A DNA stretch of 64,000 bases, from positions 62,001 through 126,000 of the forward strand of contig JAGCNW010000019.1 of assembly GCA_017645785.1 (NCBI GenBank), read 5' to 3'. Each line of letters opens with the position of its first letter. The first letter of the stretch is position 1. Both the position numbers and the translations under genes were made by a program. The notes under the pieces were generated by a model. The model saw nothing but the letters and a program-made list of their open reading frames with translations. It searched no databases and was not told the DNA's origin. The stretch is from Treponema sp. (lineage in GTDB: Bacteria; Spirochaetota; Spirochaetia; Treponematales; Treponemataceae). Positions 43,525 to 52,166 of this stretch are shown here, one piece after another.

Positions 43525-43914
43525 TTAGTCGTTCAACGACCACAAGGCTCCCAAGATGATCACGTGGCCCGCGAAGTTGTAAAGCCAGGGCAAGAAGGGG
43601 TCAAAGTCGCCCTTGATGATGTCGCCCACGACAATCGCTACAAGCCAAACAATCATGATGATAAGGCCAAGAATGTTGTCGAACTTTCCAAAAATGTCTT
43701 TGGTAAAGCATTCGATGACGAGCAAAACGCCGGCCACCAATTCAATCACGCCAAAAATGACGCCGAATGTCTTTCCGAGCCAGCCGGCCAAAGCCTTTGC
43801 TCCAAAGTCTCCGCCGCCCTGCAAGGCCCAGATTCCGCCAACGATGAGCATGGCGCCCAAGGCCAACTGAAGGATCAATCTTCCGATTGACTTTGATTTA
43901 GCTGAATTTCCCAT
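43525..43914 (-). CDS. Small four-helix membrane protein, DoxX-like
   Basis: A 129-residue protein with four hydrophobic segments (LILQLALGAMLIVGGIWAL, VIFGVIELVAGVLLVIECF, ILGLIIMIVWLVAIVVGDII, WLYNFAGHVIILGALWSL). The pattern, including the G-x-x-E-L-V-A-G-x-L segment, resembles DoxX/DUF-type small membrane proteins, but the family call is tentative. A GGGGAGAAGAAA site precedes the ATG. Single gene, convergent with gatB. No cofactor-binding residues can be named. Confidence 0.7.
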   Translation of the reverse strand: MGNSAKSKSIGRLILQLALGAMLIVGGIWALQGGGDFGAKALAGWLGKTFGVIFGVIELVAGVLLVIECFTKDIFGKFDNILGLIIMIVWLVAIVVGDIIKGDFDPFLPWLYNFAGHVIILGALWSLND

Positions 43915-44021
43915 TTTCTTCTCCCCTTGTCATAAGACAAGTCTTTTTGGTTTTATCCCGTATGCGCGGAACATTTCATAATTATAGCGCCAGATTCTGA
44001 TTTTTGCAAATTTTTTGCTTG

Positions 44022-44061
44022 TTGACTTATATCAAATTTTGATTTATAATGTTCTATTATG
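44022..44061 (+). promoter_or_regulatory. Leaderless promoter of the PilZ gene
   Basis: TTGACT (44022-44027), 17-base spacer, consensus TATAAT (44045-44050), eight bases, ATG at 44059; no ribosome site. Confidence 0.7.
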
Positions 44062-45141
44062 GCATTGGTAACAACACAGCAGCTGCAAGATTATTACGAC
44101 CATTATCGCGACTCGGAGCTAACTTTTACTAAGGAAATAACCAACATTCTAAAAGTTGACCCGCGCCAAATCTATGTAAAATGCAACGGAAACCAATGGC
44201 CTTGCATCATCAATTCAACGTCTTTGATGGCTTGCCGCATTATTGTAGGAATCAAGGGCGGCGCCTATTCCCAACTTTCGCAAAAAGACACCGGTTCTGT
44301 AAGCGTTCGCTTTTGCTTTACGGATTCAGACAAGCAAGTCATAAGTTTTTTTGTCAACGGAAGGGTGAGCGACATAAAGCCCTTTATGAATTCCGCGGAA
44401 CTGGCCATCATCACAATATCATTTACCCAGCGGCCGCCGGACGATTTGATCGAGCGCTTGGGAAGCTTGCTTGACGCCAACGCCAACGCCATGCGCCGCA
44501 AGGACGAGCGCATCATTTTAAATCCAGACGTAAAGCGCAAGCTGGGCCTTGCCAAGGAAGAGGCTATTGTCCAAATCCAAGGCGTTCCCCGCCACTGCAT
44601 CATTCGCGACCTTTCTTTTGGCGGAGTCAAGCTCATTATGGTGGGCATCCAAAAGTATGTTGAGAACCAGCAGGCGCTTTTGCAAATGCGCTTTGAGGAT
44701 CCGGGAGAAGTGATTCAGGTTGGCGGAGTTGTCGTCGCCTCAAGCCCGATCGAAGGACGCAAAGACATCTTGATGGTTTCAATCAAGTTCGGCGACAAAA
44801 CGGTTCCCATCGCTTATAGAATTAGAATAAATAATTATCTCGTCAATATGCGCAAGCACGTCTTCGCTCCGGCCGAGACGACAGAGCAAAAGCTTGCCGC
44901 CGCAAAGGCCGCGCAAGAAAAAGCCGTCGCCGAAGAAAAGGCAAAGATGGAAGCGGAAGAAAAAGCCAAGGCCCAAGCCGCCGCCGCTGGAACCGCTCCC
45001 GACGCGGCCGCCGAGCCTGTTGCCGATGCCGAGCCCGTGGAAGATGCCGCTCCTGTCCAGGAAGCGCCGGCCACAGAAGCCGCTCCCGCGCAAGAAGCTC
45101 CCGCTGACGCTGCCGCCGCTCCCGCTCCGGAGACAAAATGA
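44059..45141 (+). CDS. PilZ domain c-di-GMP-binding protein
   Basis: A 360-residue protein. Residues 1-150 form an N-terminal domain like those joined to PilZ in treponemes (YYDHYRDSELTFTKEITNIL, FVNGRVSDIKPF). The PilZ domain follows with a charged ERIILNPDVKRKLG lead segment and CIIRDLSFGGVKLIMVG, matching the D/NxSxxG motif; the RxxxR arginines are not clear-cut. The last 90 residues are a low-complexity helix of Ala, Glu, Lys and Pro. It probably senses cyclic di-GMP in motility or surface control. It overlaps the TPR gene by four bases. Confidence 0.85.
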   Translation: MALVTTQQLQDYYDHYRDSELTFTKEITNILKVDPRQIYVKCNGNQWPCIINSTSLMACRIIVGIKGGAYSQLSQKDTGSVSVRFCFTDSDKQVISFFVNGRVSDIKPFMNSAELAIITISFTQRPPDDLIERLGSLLDANANAMRRKDERIILNPDVKRKLGLAKEEAIVQIQGVPRHCIIRDLSFGGVKLIMVGIQKYVENQQALLQMRFEDPGEVIQVGGVVVASSPIEGRKDILMVSIKFGDKTVPIAYRIRINNYLVNMRKHVFAPAETTEQKLAAAKAAQEKAVAEEKAKMEAEEKAKAQAAAAGTAPDAAAEPVADAEPVEDAAPVQEAPATEAAPAQEAPADAAAAPAPETK

Positions 45142-46286
45142 GCGGTTCAAAACAGCTTGAATCAATTTACTACATCACGCTCCCCGAAAACTTTGAGCTT
45201 TCAAAGAACGCGATGCATATCGACAAGACGATTCCCTTGCCCGTGCAAAAAAAAGACAAGGATTCCGGCGACAACTTTAACATGGCGGAGCTTACCGAGG
45301 AACAGATTCTTTCGGGCATATTGACTGTGTTGGCTTACGACCGAAACAACGAGCATTTGGATTACTATCGTTCCATCATAAAAGAGGCGCGCCCCAACTT
45401 AAAGCAAGAGCTTAGCGCGGCCGCCATTCTAAAAACAAAAAACGAAGACTACGACATCGCCGAAGAAATCTTGATGGCCTTGCGGGGCTTTGATCCTGAC
45501 GACGTTGCGATAACGCTCAACACCGCGCTTTTCTTTGACCAGCGCGCGGACAGCTACAGAAGAAGCGGCCTAAATGACGACGCGGACGCTTATGACGCCG
45601 ACGCGGAAGGATACTACAAGATGGCGATGGACAAGGACCCGCCGCCTCCTGACGCTTTCTTTAACGCGGGTTTCTTTTACTTAAAGCGCAACGATTACTT
45701 TAACGCGCGCGGCTGCTTTGAGTCGTACTTGGCCCTCACTTGCGACGTAAAGGACGAAGACTTGGGCGAGAACGGCATTTACAAAAAAGAGCGCGCCCAA
45801 GAAATCATAAACGAAATTCAAAACGGCAACATGGACGACGCGCGCTTTAAGAACGCCTACAAGTTGATTCAGGGCGGCCAAGAAGAGAAGGGCTTGGAAG
45901 AGCTCCGCGTCTTTTTGCAGCATAACCCTGACGTTTGGAACGCTTGGTTCATGTTGGGCTGGGGACTTAGGCGCTTGGGCCGTTACGAAGACGCAGCCGG
46001 CGCTTTTGAAAAGGCGCTTGAATGCGGCGGCGACACAAACGCTGACTGCTATAACGAATTGAGCATTTGCTGCATGGAGCGCGGCTCCTTTGACCAAGCC
46101 AAAGCGCATTTGCTAAAGGCGCTTGAAATCGCTCCCGAAAACACAAAGATAATTTCCAACCTTGGATACGCGGCGTTAAAAATGGGCGATGTCGCCACCG
46201 CCCAAAAATATTTTCAAACTGTTTTGGAATTTGATCCCAACGACAAAATCGCCGCTATGGAATTGCAGCGCTTGGAGCGCGAGTAG
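45138..46286 (+). CDS. TPR repeat protein
   Basis: A 382-residue soluble protein built largely of tetratricopeptide repeats: about residues 145-185 (YYKMAMDKDPPPPDAFFNAGFFYLKRNDYFNARGCF) and a run of four from 260 (DVWNAWFMLGWGLRRLGRYEDAAGAFEKALECGG and following, ending LGYAALKMGDVATAQKYFQTVLEFDP). Such proteins act as scaffolds. Overlap with the PilZ gene (ATGA) suggests that the two products work together. Confidence 0.85.
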   Translation: MSGSKQLESIYYITLPENFELSKNAMHIDKTIPLPVQKKDKDSGDNFNMAELTEEQILSGILTVLAYDRNNEHLDYYRSIIKEARPNLKQELSAAAILKTKNEDYDIAEEILMALRGFDPDDVAITLNTALFFDQRADSYRRSGLNDDADAYDADAEGYYKMAMDKDPPPPDAFFNAGFFYLKRNDYFNARGCFESYLALTCDVKDEDLGENGIYKKERAQEIINEIQNGNMDDARFKNAYKLIQGGQEEKGLEELRVFLQHNPDVWNAWFMLGWGLRRLGRYEDAAGAFEKALECGGDTNADCYNELSICCMERGSFDQAKAHLLKALEIAPENTKIISNLGYAALKMGDVATAQKYFQTVLEFDPNDKIAAMELQRLERE

Positions 46287-46326
46287 GCCGCCCCAGTTAA
46301 GGTCTTGCAAAGCCTAAAACGCGCCG

Positions 46327-46815
46327 TTAAAAATCTAGTTTCAACTTGTCGCCGACTTTGATTCCCGCGCGGCCAAACCAGCCTTGCGGAACTTCAAGCG
46401 CGTAGCGGACATAGCCTGTGGCCGTCGTGTCGTTTAGGTCAAAAGGCTTCATGTCAAAAATGTCTTTTATCTCGCCCTTGTAGTCTATGTAAGCGATGCT
46501 CAAAGGCGAGGGCGTGTTTTTCATCCAAAAGCGCAAAACCTTGTCCTCTTCAAAGACAAAGAGCATTCCTGTTCCGTCGGGAATGTTTTTTCGGAACATG
46601 TATCCTTTTTCGCGAGTTTCCGGCTTGTCGGCGATTTCGGCCTCCACAAAAACTGTCGAGCCCGAAGCCGTGGCTATGCTAAGAGTTTTGGTCTTGAGCT
46701 TGGGGTTTCCTTTTTGGCAGGAAGCGGCGGCCGCGCAAAGAAGAGCGGCGGCGAAAATGGCCGCGAGTTTTTTTGCGGCCGCAGTCTTGGGCTTGCAAAG
46801 ATTTTGGTATTTCAT
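46327..46815 (-). CDS. DUF192 family lipoprotein
   Basis: A 162-residue exported protein: signal with a lipobox-like AAASC, then a DUF192 domain (VEAEIADKPETREKGYMFRKNIPDGTGMLFVFEEDKVLRFWMKNTPSPLSIAYID, and YALEVPQGWFGRAGIKVGDKL). The family's role is unknown. The start at 46815 has GAGAGGAACGA directly upstream; a start 18 bases earlier lies in that site. It follows the next-listed gene by 18 bases, probably in the same transcript. Confidence 0.85.
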   Translation of the reverse strand: MKYQNLCKPKTAAAKKLAAIFAAALLCAAAASCQKGNPKLKTKTLSIATASGSTVFVEAEIADKPETREKGYMFRKNIPDGTGMLFVFEEDKVLRFWMKNTPSPLSIAYIDYKGEIKDIFDMKPFDLNDTTATGYVRYALEVPQGWFGRAGIKVGDKLKLDF

Positions 46816-46833
46816 TCGTTCCTCTCGCCGCAA

Positions 46834-47367
46834 TTAAAGTTCATCCAAGAACATTTGGCGGGTCACTTCCCAACCGTTCTTTTGAACCAAAGACTTTTGC
46901 GACAAGTCGTCCATTGTTTTGTTGTCGGTGTACTTTAGTGTCAGCGGCCGTTCCAAGCTCATCGTGACGCTGTCGTTTTTCCAAACGCTCCTCTCCGGGC
47001 TAAAGTCGTTGGGCTCGCCGTATTTTTTTACCAGCGCGGTGTATACGCTGTAGTGGTCCACCCGCTCGGGGTTGAGGTTGAGTATGATGGAATACAAATT
47101 TTCTTTATAAAATTGGAACCAGCACTGGGTCAAAAATCCGTGCTTTTGCATGTTGCGGGAATCGGTTTCTATCAAGACGCGCGCGTCGCCGGGCAAAAGA
47201 GAAACGTCCCTGTCGCCGGCGTAGCCAAAATCGCTCTTGCTTTTGAGGGCTTGCTTCGCGCTGTCCAAAGACATGCCCAACTCAACTCCGCCATAACCTT
47301 TTGGCAAAGACTCCGCGAAGGCCGCGAACGAGAGAAATGCGATTAAAAGAAAAAAAGCCTTTTTCAT
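46834..47367 (-). CDS. Secreted hypothetical protein
   Basis: A 177-residue protein with a signal peptide (MKKAFFLLIAFLSFAAFAES). The mature part LPKGYGGVELGMSLDSAKQALKSKSDFGY and LVKKYGEPND resembles small periplasmic proteins in which a GVxLGMS motif opens a two-repeat fold; function is unknown. GATAAT ends six bases before the ATG and GGAG overlaps the gap, so initiation may be leaderless or by a very short leader. It is the first gene of a pair with the DUF192 gene. Confidence 0.75.
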   Translation of the reverse strand: MKKAFFLLIAFLSFAAFAESLPKGYGGVELGMSLDSAKQALKSKSDFGYAGDRDVSLLPGDARVLIETDSRNMQKHGFLTQCWFQFYKENLYSIILNLNPERVDHYSVYTALVKKYGEPNDFSPERSVWKNDSVTMSLERPLTLKYTDNKTMDDLSQKSLVQKNGWEVTRQMFLDEL

Positions 47368-47411
47368 AACTCCATTATCGGAAAAAGGCCGCGCGAAGTT
47401 TAGGGCCTGAC

Positions 47412-48590
47412 CTAGGCTTTTGAGCGGTAGAAGGCCGCCGACTTGATGATCTCGCTGGGCTTGGAAACGTAAATCTTTCCGGCGACAATCTTGGGCTGCA
47501 CGAGGTTGGTAAAGTCGTTGATGGCCTGGGCCTGGTGGCTTGTAGGAATTCCGCACATTGTGACCAAGTCCTGGACAGAAAGGTTTGTCTGGAATCCTTG
47601 GGTGCTTGTGATGTTGAGCTTGGCTTTTTCAAGCTGCAAGGCAAGCATGTCCACCAATTTGTGTGAGTATTCTTTTATCTGTGAGTTTGTCAATTGTCTG
47701 TGCTGGGCCCAAAGGCGTTCGGCCAAGGTTGTGGTCAAGCGGGCGATCAATTGGGCTTGCGTGGCTACCATCAAGTCAAAGTTCTTGCGGTTTACAACCA
47801 TCAATACGCATTCTTCGTGAGCGATTGCCGAAGCGCTTCTGGGCTTGTTTTCCAACAAGGCCATTTCTCCGAACATGTCGCCTTTTCTAAGAACGGCGAG
47901 GGTGACTTCGTTTCCGTCAACAACTTTGCTGATTGAAACTTCGCCAGACTGGATGATGAACATGTCGGCGCCCGACTGGTTTTCGCAGAAGATCATCGTT
48001 CCCTTGGGATACTTGCGGGTCATCTCTTCTGTAGGCTCAAAGTAGACCGCGCGCGAGCGGGGCTTAAGAGCGACAAAGCGCTGCTTGGCTGTCTCGACGT
48101 TGGCGCCGTTGGGGCAATTCTTCAAGTATTGGTAGTAGGCGTAAATCGCCACGTCGGGGCGGTTGGCCTTGTCGTAAAAGCTTGCTACGTTAAAGAGCTG
48201 TTCGGGCGACTCTGACGCCACGTTGTTCAATGTCAATTTTGTAAGAACGCCGTTCAAAACGCGCATCTTGTTTGCGAACGTGCGAATGATTTTCATGGCG
48301 ACCGGTGTGTTCTTCGCGATCAATTCCGGATATTGGTCGCGCATTACCGCGATTACGGTAACGTCGGTCATGGCGATTACAGTTTCAATCTGCAAGTGGT
48401 TGGACATGCAAGGAATTACGCCTACGAAGTCGCCAGGACCAAGTATCACTTGCTCCTGGCCGGGAATTTTTACTTCGCTGACGCACTGAACTTGGCCAAC
48501 TTGTATGATGAAAAATCTGTCAGTTTGCGCCTTGCCTTCTACGACAATCGCGGCGCCTTTTTTATAATTAACAAATGAAAGCTGTAACAC
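47412..48590 (-). CDS. Cyclic-nucleotide-binding regulator with two cNMP domains
   Basis: A 392-residue Crp-like protein. A first cNMP-type beta barrel covers residues 5-115 (GDFVGVIPCMSNHLQIETVIA), a helical TPR-like section follows, a second barrel covers 195-305 (GTMIFCENQSGADMFIIQSGEVSISK, GDMFGEMALLENKPRSASAIA, with the phosphate-cassette-like FGEMALLENKPRSA), and the C-terminal 80 residues look like a winged helix (NLSVQDLVTMCGIPTSHQAQAINDF). The start codon appears to be GTG at 48590, with AAGGAAGAG upstream. Which nucleotide, if any, is bound is unknown. Confidence 0.8.
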   Translation of the reverse strand: MLQLSFVNYKKGAAIVVEGKAQTDRFFIIQVGQVQCVSEVKIPGQEQVILGPGDFVGVIPCMSNHLQIETVIAMTDVTVIAVMRDQYPELIAKNTPVAMKIIRTFANKMRVLNGVLTKLTLNNVASESPEQLFNVASFYDKANRPDVAIYAYYQYLKNCPNGANVETAKQRFVALKPRSRAVYFEPTEEMTRKYPKGTMIFCENQSGADMFIIQSGEVSISKVVDGNEVTLAVLRKGDMFGEMALLENKPRSASAIAHEECVLMVVNRKNFDLMVATQAQLIARLTTTLAERLWAQHRQLTNSQIKEYSHKLVDMLALQLEKAKLNITSTQGFQTNLSVQDLVTMCGIPTSHQAQAINDFTNLVQPKIVAGKIYVSKPSEIIKSAAFYRSKA

Positions 48591-48679
48591 CGGCTCTTCC
48601 TTTAAATAATATCAATGAATTATAGCGCAAAATAGAAAAATATTCAATAAAAAAGCAAATTTTTTGAAAAAAAGCGCTA

Positions 48680-48718
48680 TTGCAATTGCCGGCCGGGATT
48701 GCTATTATGTTCCCCATG
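48680..48718 (+). promoter_or_regulatory. Leaderless promoter of the HAD gene
   Basis: TTGCAA (48680-48685), 17-base spacer, TGC-TATTAT extended -10 (hexamer 48703-48708), seven bases, ATG at 48716. Confidence 0.65.
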
Positions 48719-49366
48719 GAAAAAGGTGTGAAAGCGCTTGTTTTTGACATGGACGGAGTTTTGTTGGATTCCGAATCCATTTGCGACCAAATTTGGGAAC
48801 TTTTGGCCGAACAAATGGATTTGCCCGACATCCAGGCGGCCATATTGGAAAACCGGGGCTGCAACGAGGCCCTTATGGCCCAAAACCTGATTGCCCGCTA
48901 CGGGGAAGCCTTTGACTGCAAAAAGTTTTTCTCTGATTTTCGCGTTCATTTTCACGAGGTGGAGTTTTCCAAGGGAATTCCCCTTTTGCCCCATGTCCGG
49001 GAAACCTTGGATTACCTAAAGGGGCGCGGCTACAGGCTGGCCTTGGCCACAAGCACAAGGCGGACAACTGCGACCCGCCAGCTTAAGGCGGTCGGCATTT
49101 ACGATTTTTTTGAGGCTTGCGCTTTTGGCGACGAGGTGGAACATTCCAAGCCCGCGCCGGACATTTACCTAAAGGCCGCCAGGGAGCTTGGGGTGGAGCC
49201 GGATTTTTGCGCCGGAGTAGAGGACAGTCCAAACGGAATAATAAGCGTCCACAGCGCGGGCTTTAAGCCCATCATGGTTCCCGACAGAATTCTTCCCAGC
49301 GACCAAATAAAGAGTCTTTGCTGGAAAATCGGAAAGCCCCTTTCCACGCTGAAGGAATTTTTGTAG
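48716..49366 (+). CDS. HAD superfamily phosphatase (phosphoglucomutase-like subgroup)
   Basis: A 216-residue haloacid dehalogenase-fold enzyme. Motif I is VFDMDGVLLDSE near residues 7-18 (nucleophile Asp9), motif II LATSTRR, motif III Lys in HSKPAPDIYLKAARELG, motif IV GVEDSPNGIISVHSAGF. The helical cap after motif I and the GVLLDSE end place it with the beta-phosphoglucomutase/sugar-phosphatase group. Substrate not determinable. The start at 48716 follows the promoter; the longer frame starts in the promoter. It is followed by the 130-base composite repeat. Confidence 0.88.
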   Translation: MEKGVKALVFDMDGVLLDSESICDQIWELLAEQMDLPDIQAAILENRGCNEALMAQNLIARYGEAFDCKKFFSDFRVHFHEVEFSKGIPLLPHVRETLDYLKGRGYRLALATSTRRTTATRQLKAVGIYDFFEACAFGDEVEHSKPAPDIYLKAARELGVEPDFCAGVEDSPNGIISVHSAGFKPIMVPDRILPSDQIKSLCWKIGKPLSTLKEFL

Positions 49367-49367
49367 G

Positions 49368-49497
49368 AAAGATTCCCGCGTCAAGCGCGGGAATGACAGC
49401 GCTCGTGAGAGCGCAAGCAAATAATTTCCTTGCCATAATGCCGCATCGCGGCAGAATGACATAAATGTCATGTTCGGGCTTGACCCGGACATCTTTT
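49368..49497. repeat. 130-base composite repeat, copy 1
   Basis: Order: family A unit (AAAGATTCCCGCG..), inverted family B unit (49399-49429), hairpin TGCCGC-ATC-GCGGCA, and a facing family A unit (GTCATGTTCGGG..ATCTTTT). It is identical to 61411-61540 except for one base. Confidence 0.9.
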
Positions 49498-50614
49498 ATT
49501 CTACTGTCACAATCTCTTCTTCCAAGTCAAAGCCGAATTTTGCCTTGGCCTCTTTTTTGCACAAATCTATCAGGGCAAGAACGTCGGAGGCCTTGGCGCC
49601 GCCGTTGTTTATTATGATGTTTCCGTGGAAGGGGGCGATTTGGGCCCTGCCGGAGGATTTGCCCTTTAGCCCGAGTTCGTCGATGATTTTTCCGGTTGGG
49701 CGGCCAAAGGCATGGTTGTTCTTAAAGACGCTTCCGGCGCAGGGCGCCTTGTAGTGGCCCTTGTCCTTTCGGGCTTGGATGTAGGCGGCGGCTCTTTTGG
49801 ATATTTCTTCCTTACAGCCTTGATAGAGGGGGAATTCTACGGAAGTAACAATTAAATTGTTTACGCCCCCGGCAACCGTAACTGAATTGTGGTCCGGGCG
49901 ACCGTTTATGGAACTGCTTGCCATAAAGGGGGATTTTTTGTAGGCCCAGTCGGAGGGGGCGAAGGCCGCCTCTTTTTGGACAAAGGCGCGGGCTTTTTGG
50001 TCCCATTCAAGCCATTGGATTTTTTGGACAACCTGCGATATTTCCTTTTCAAAGCAGCGGGCGTTCATATAGACCGCGCCGCCAACCGTTCCCGGAAGGC
50101 CCGCGAATTCTTCAAGGCCGGAGAGGGCGTTTTCTTGCGCGAAGGAAACGAGGCTCGCCATGCTGGCTCCGGCGGCCGCGATGACGGTAACGGTTGGTTT
50201 AAGGATTGTCGGGTCGCGCCCGACAATGACAGGGGCGGCCTCCGTGTCATTGCCCGACTTGATTGACAGCCCGCGTGAGCGGGCAGTTGAATCACTACCT
50301 AAATCAAAACGGAGTATCGGGCAATCTTTTGTGACATCTATTTCCGACAATTTTTTGGTTGACACCACGATTCCGTCAAAACCGGCGTCGTTAAAGAGGA
50401 CGTTGGTTCCGCCTCCAAGGACAAAATAGGGGATTCCGCTCCTTTTAATCTCTGTCAGGGCAAAGGCAAGGGCTTCCGCGTCGCTTGGCTCCGCCAGAAG
50501 CGCGGCTTTTCCGCCAATCTTGAAGGAGGAATGATTGGCCAAGACTTCGTCAAAAAAAAGGCCGATTTTTGCGTTTTGCTTGAAACTTTCTACGACTTGC
50601 GTTATATTATACAT
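49496..50614 (-). CDS. murB: UDP-N-acetylenolpyruvoylglucosamine reductase with in-frame repeats
   Basis: MurB reduces the enolpyruvyl group to form UDP-MurNAc for peptidoglycan. The 372-residue product has NHSSFKIGGKAALLAEP, VLGGGTNVLFNDAGFDG, LSGLEEFAGLPGTVGGAVYMNARCF and KGHYKAPCAGSVFKNN (Ser of the proton relay). Residues about 95-138 (KDCPILRFDLGSDSTARSRG..VIVGRDPTIL) come from repeats at 50201-50331 read in frame; without them the length is near 329, typical of the family. The insert separates two FAD-domain strands. The start is chosen from the leaderless promoter and family start; the reading frame extends upstream. Confidence 0.92.
   Translation of the reverse strand: MYNITQVVESFKQNAKIGLFFDEVLANHSSFKIGGKAALLAEPSDAEALAFALTEIKRSGIPYFVLGGGTNVLFNDAGFDGIVVSTKKLSEIDVTKDCPILRFDLGSDSTARSRGLSIKSGNDTEAAPVIVGRDPTILKPTVTVIAAAGASMASLVSFAQENALSGLEEFAGLPGTVGGAVYMNARCFEKEISQVVQKIQWLEWDQKARAFVQKEAAFAPSDWAYKKSPFMASSSINGRPDHNSVTVAGGVNNLIVTSVEFPLYQGCKEEISKRAAAYIQARKDKGHYKAPCAGSVFKNNHAFGRPTGKIIDELGLKGKSSGRAQIAPFHGNIIINNGGAKASDVLALIDLCKKEAKAKFGFDLEEEIVTVE
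50201..50331. repeat. Nested family A and B repeats inside murB
   Basis: A complete family A unit (50201-50230) faces a second one whose halves, GTCATTGCCCGACTTGAT (50246-50263) and ATCGGGCAATCTTTT (from about 50315), are split by about 50 bases holding a family B-like hairpin CAGCCCGC-GTGA-GCGGGC. Confidence 0.85.
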
Positions 50615-50650
50615 TGAAGTTATTATAACCAAAAAATATTTGATGCGCAA
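50612..50650 (-). promoter_or_regulatory. Leaderless promoter of murB
   Basis: On the minus strand TTGCGC (50645-50650), 17-base spacer, consensus TATAAT (50622-50627), seven bases, ATG at 50614. Confidence 0.7.
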
Positions 50651-50662
50651 GGCGGTTTTTTT

Positions 50663-52141
50663 ATGGCGTTAAAGTTGTTCAACACGATGGGAAAAAAATT
50701 GCAGGAATTTGTTCCTTTGCAGGAAGGTTTTTGCGGCTTTTACGGCTGCGGCCCCACGGTTTACAATTACGCCCACATCGGAAACTTGCGCGCCTACGTC
50801 TTTTTGGACACCCTTGACCGCACGCTGACCTTTCTCGGCTACAAGAAAAAGCACGTTATGAACATCACCGACATCGGCCACTTGACCGGCGACGCGGACG
50901 ACGGCGAAGACAAAATGCTCAAGACCGCAAAGGAGCGCCAGCAGTCGGTTTTGGACATCGCCAAATTTTACACCGACGCCTTTTTTAGCGACATCGACCG
51001 CTTGAACATACTCCGCCCCGACGTGGTTTGCAAGGCCACCGACCACGTTCCCGAAATGATCGAATTGATAAAAAAGATCGAGGAAAACGGCCACACTTAC
51101 ATGGCCGGCGGAAACCTCTACTACGACGTTTCGACATACCCGGACTACGGAAAGCTTGCCAATCTCAACCTTGACGACTTGCAGGCCGGCGCCGGAAAGC
51201 GAAAAGTAGTCGTCGTAGACCAAAACAAGCGGAATCCCCAGGACTTTGTCCTATGGTTCACCAAGAGCAAATTTGAGGAGCAGGCGCTTGTTTGGGATTC
51301 TCCTTGGGGAAAGGGCTATCCAGGCTGGCACATCGAGTGCTCGGCGATGAGCATGAAGTACCTTGGAAAGCATTTTGACATCCACACGGGCGGAATCGAC
51401 CACGTTCCCGTCCACCATACAAACGAAATCGCGCAGTCCGAAGGCTCCTTTAGCCCCGAAGACCGAGCGCAGGGCCCTTGGGTAAACTACTGGCTCCACA
51501 ACGCCTTTCTGGTTATCGAAGGCGCCACAAAGATGAGCAAGTCTAGCGGAAACTTCCTTACCCTGCAGTCTTTGATAGACAAGGGCTACGATCCGCTTGA
51601 CTACCGATACTTCTTGCTGGGAGCGCACTACAGAAGCCCGGCCAACTTTAGCTGGAATTCGATGGATTCGGCCAAAAATTCCCGCGCGTCTTTGGTAAAG
51701 AGGGCGGCCAAGGTTTTTGAGGCCGCTGGAGGAAAGGCCGCCGCTTCTTTGGGAGAAAAGGCCCAGGAAACTTTGCAAAAGTTCACCGCGGCGATGGAAA
51801 ACGATTTGGGAACTCCGGCCGCTTTGGGCGTTTTGCAGACGGCCATAAAGGACGAAAGCGTTCCGCCAGCGGAAACTTTGCTTTTAATTCAAAAGATGGA
51901 CGCTGTTTTGGGCTTAAAATTGGAGGAAACTGCCAAGGAGAGCCTAAAAAAGCCCGCAACTGAGATAAATTCCCACGAGGGAGACCCAGAGGCGGCCGAA
52001 ATCGACGCCTTGGTCGCCGAGCGAACCGCCGCCAAAAAGGCCAAGGACTTTGCCAAGGCCGACAAAATCCGCGACGAGCTTACTGCCCGCGGAATCGTCA
52101 TCGTTGACACGCCCTCCGGCGTAATATGGAAAAGGCAATAA
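50663..52141 (+). CDS. cysS: Cysteinyl-tRNA synthetase
   Basis: A 492-residue class I synthetase that charges tRNA-Cys. It has the zinc/active-site start GFYGCGPTVYNYAHIGNLRAYVFLD (HIGN for HIGH), NITDIGHLTGDADDGEDKM, WHIECSAMSMKYLGKHFDIHTGGIDHVPVHHTNEIAQSE and KMSKSSGNF (KMSKS). The C-terminal helical part ends AKADKIRDELTARGIVIVDTPSGVIWKR. AAGGCGG precedes the ATG by about eight bases. It is divergent from murB, and the start codons are 48 bases apart. Confidence 0.97.
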   Translation: MALKLFNTMGKKLQEFVPLQEGFCGFYGCGPTVYNYAHIGNLRAYVFLDTLDRTLTFLGYKKKHVMNITDIGHLTGDADDGEDKMLKTAKERQQSVLDIAKFYTDAFFSDIDRLNILRPDVVCKATDHVPEMIELIKKIEENGHTYMAGGNLYYDVSTYPDYGKLANLNLDDLQAGAGKRKVVVVDQNKRNPQDFVLWFTKSKFEEQALVWDSPWGKGYPGWHIECSAMSMKYLGKHFDIHTGGIDHVPVHHTNEIAQSEGSFSPEDRAQGPWVNYWLHNAFLVIEGATKMSKSSGNFLTLQSLIDKGYDPLDYRYFLLGAHYRSPANFSWNSMDSAKNSRASLVKRAAKVFEAAGGKAAASLGEKAQETLQKFTAAMENDLGTPAALGVLQTAIKDESVPPAETLLLIQKMDAVLGLKLEETAKESLKKPATEINSHEGDPEAAEIDALVAERTAAKKAKDFAKADKIRDELTARGIVIVDTPSGVIWKRQ

Positions 52142-52166
52142 TTTTTTGTAACTAAAAGGCTGTTTA

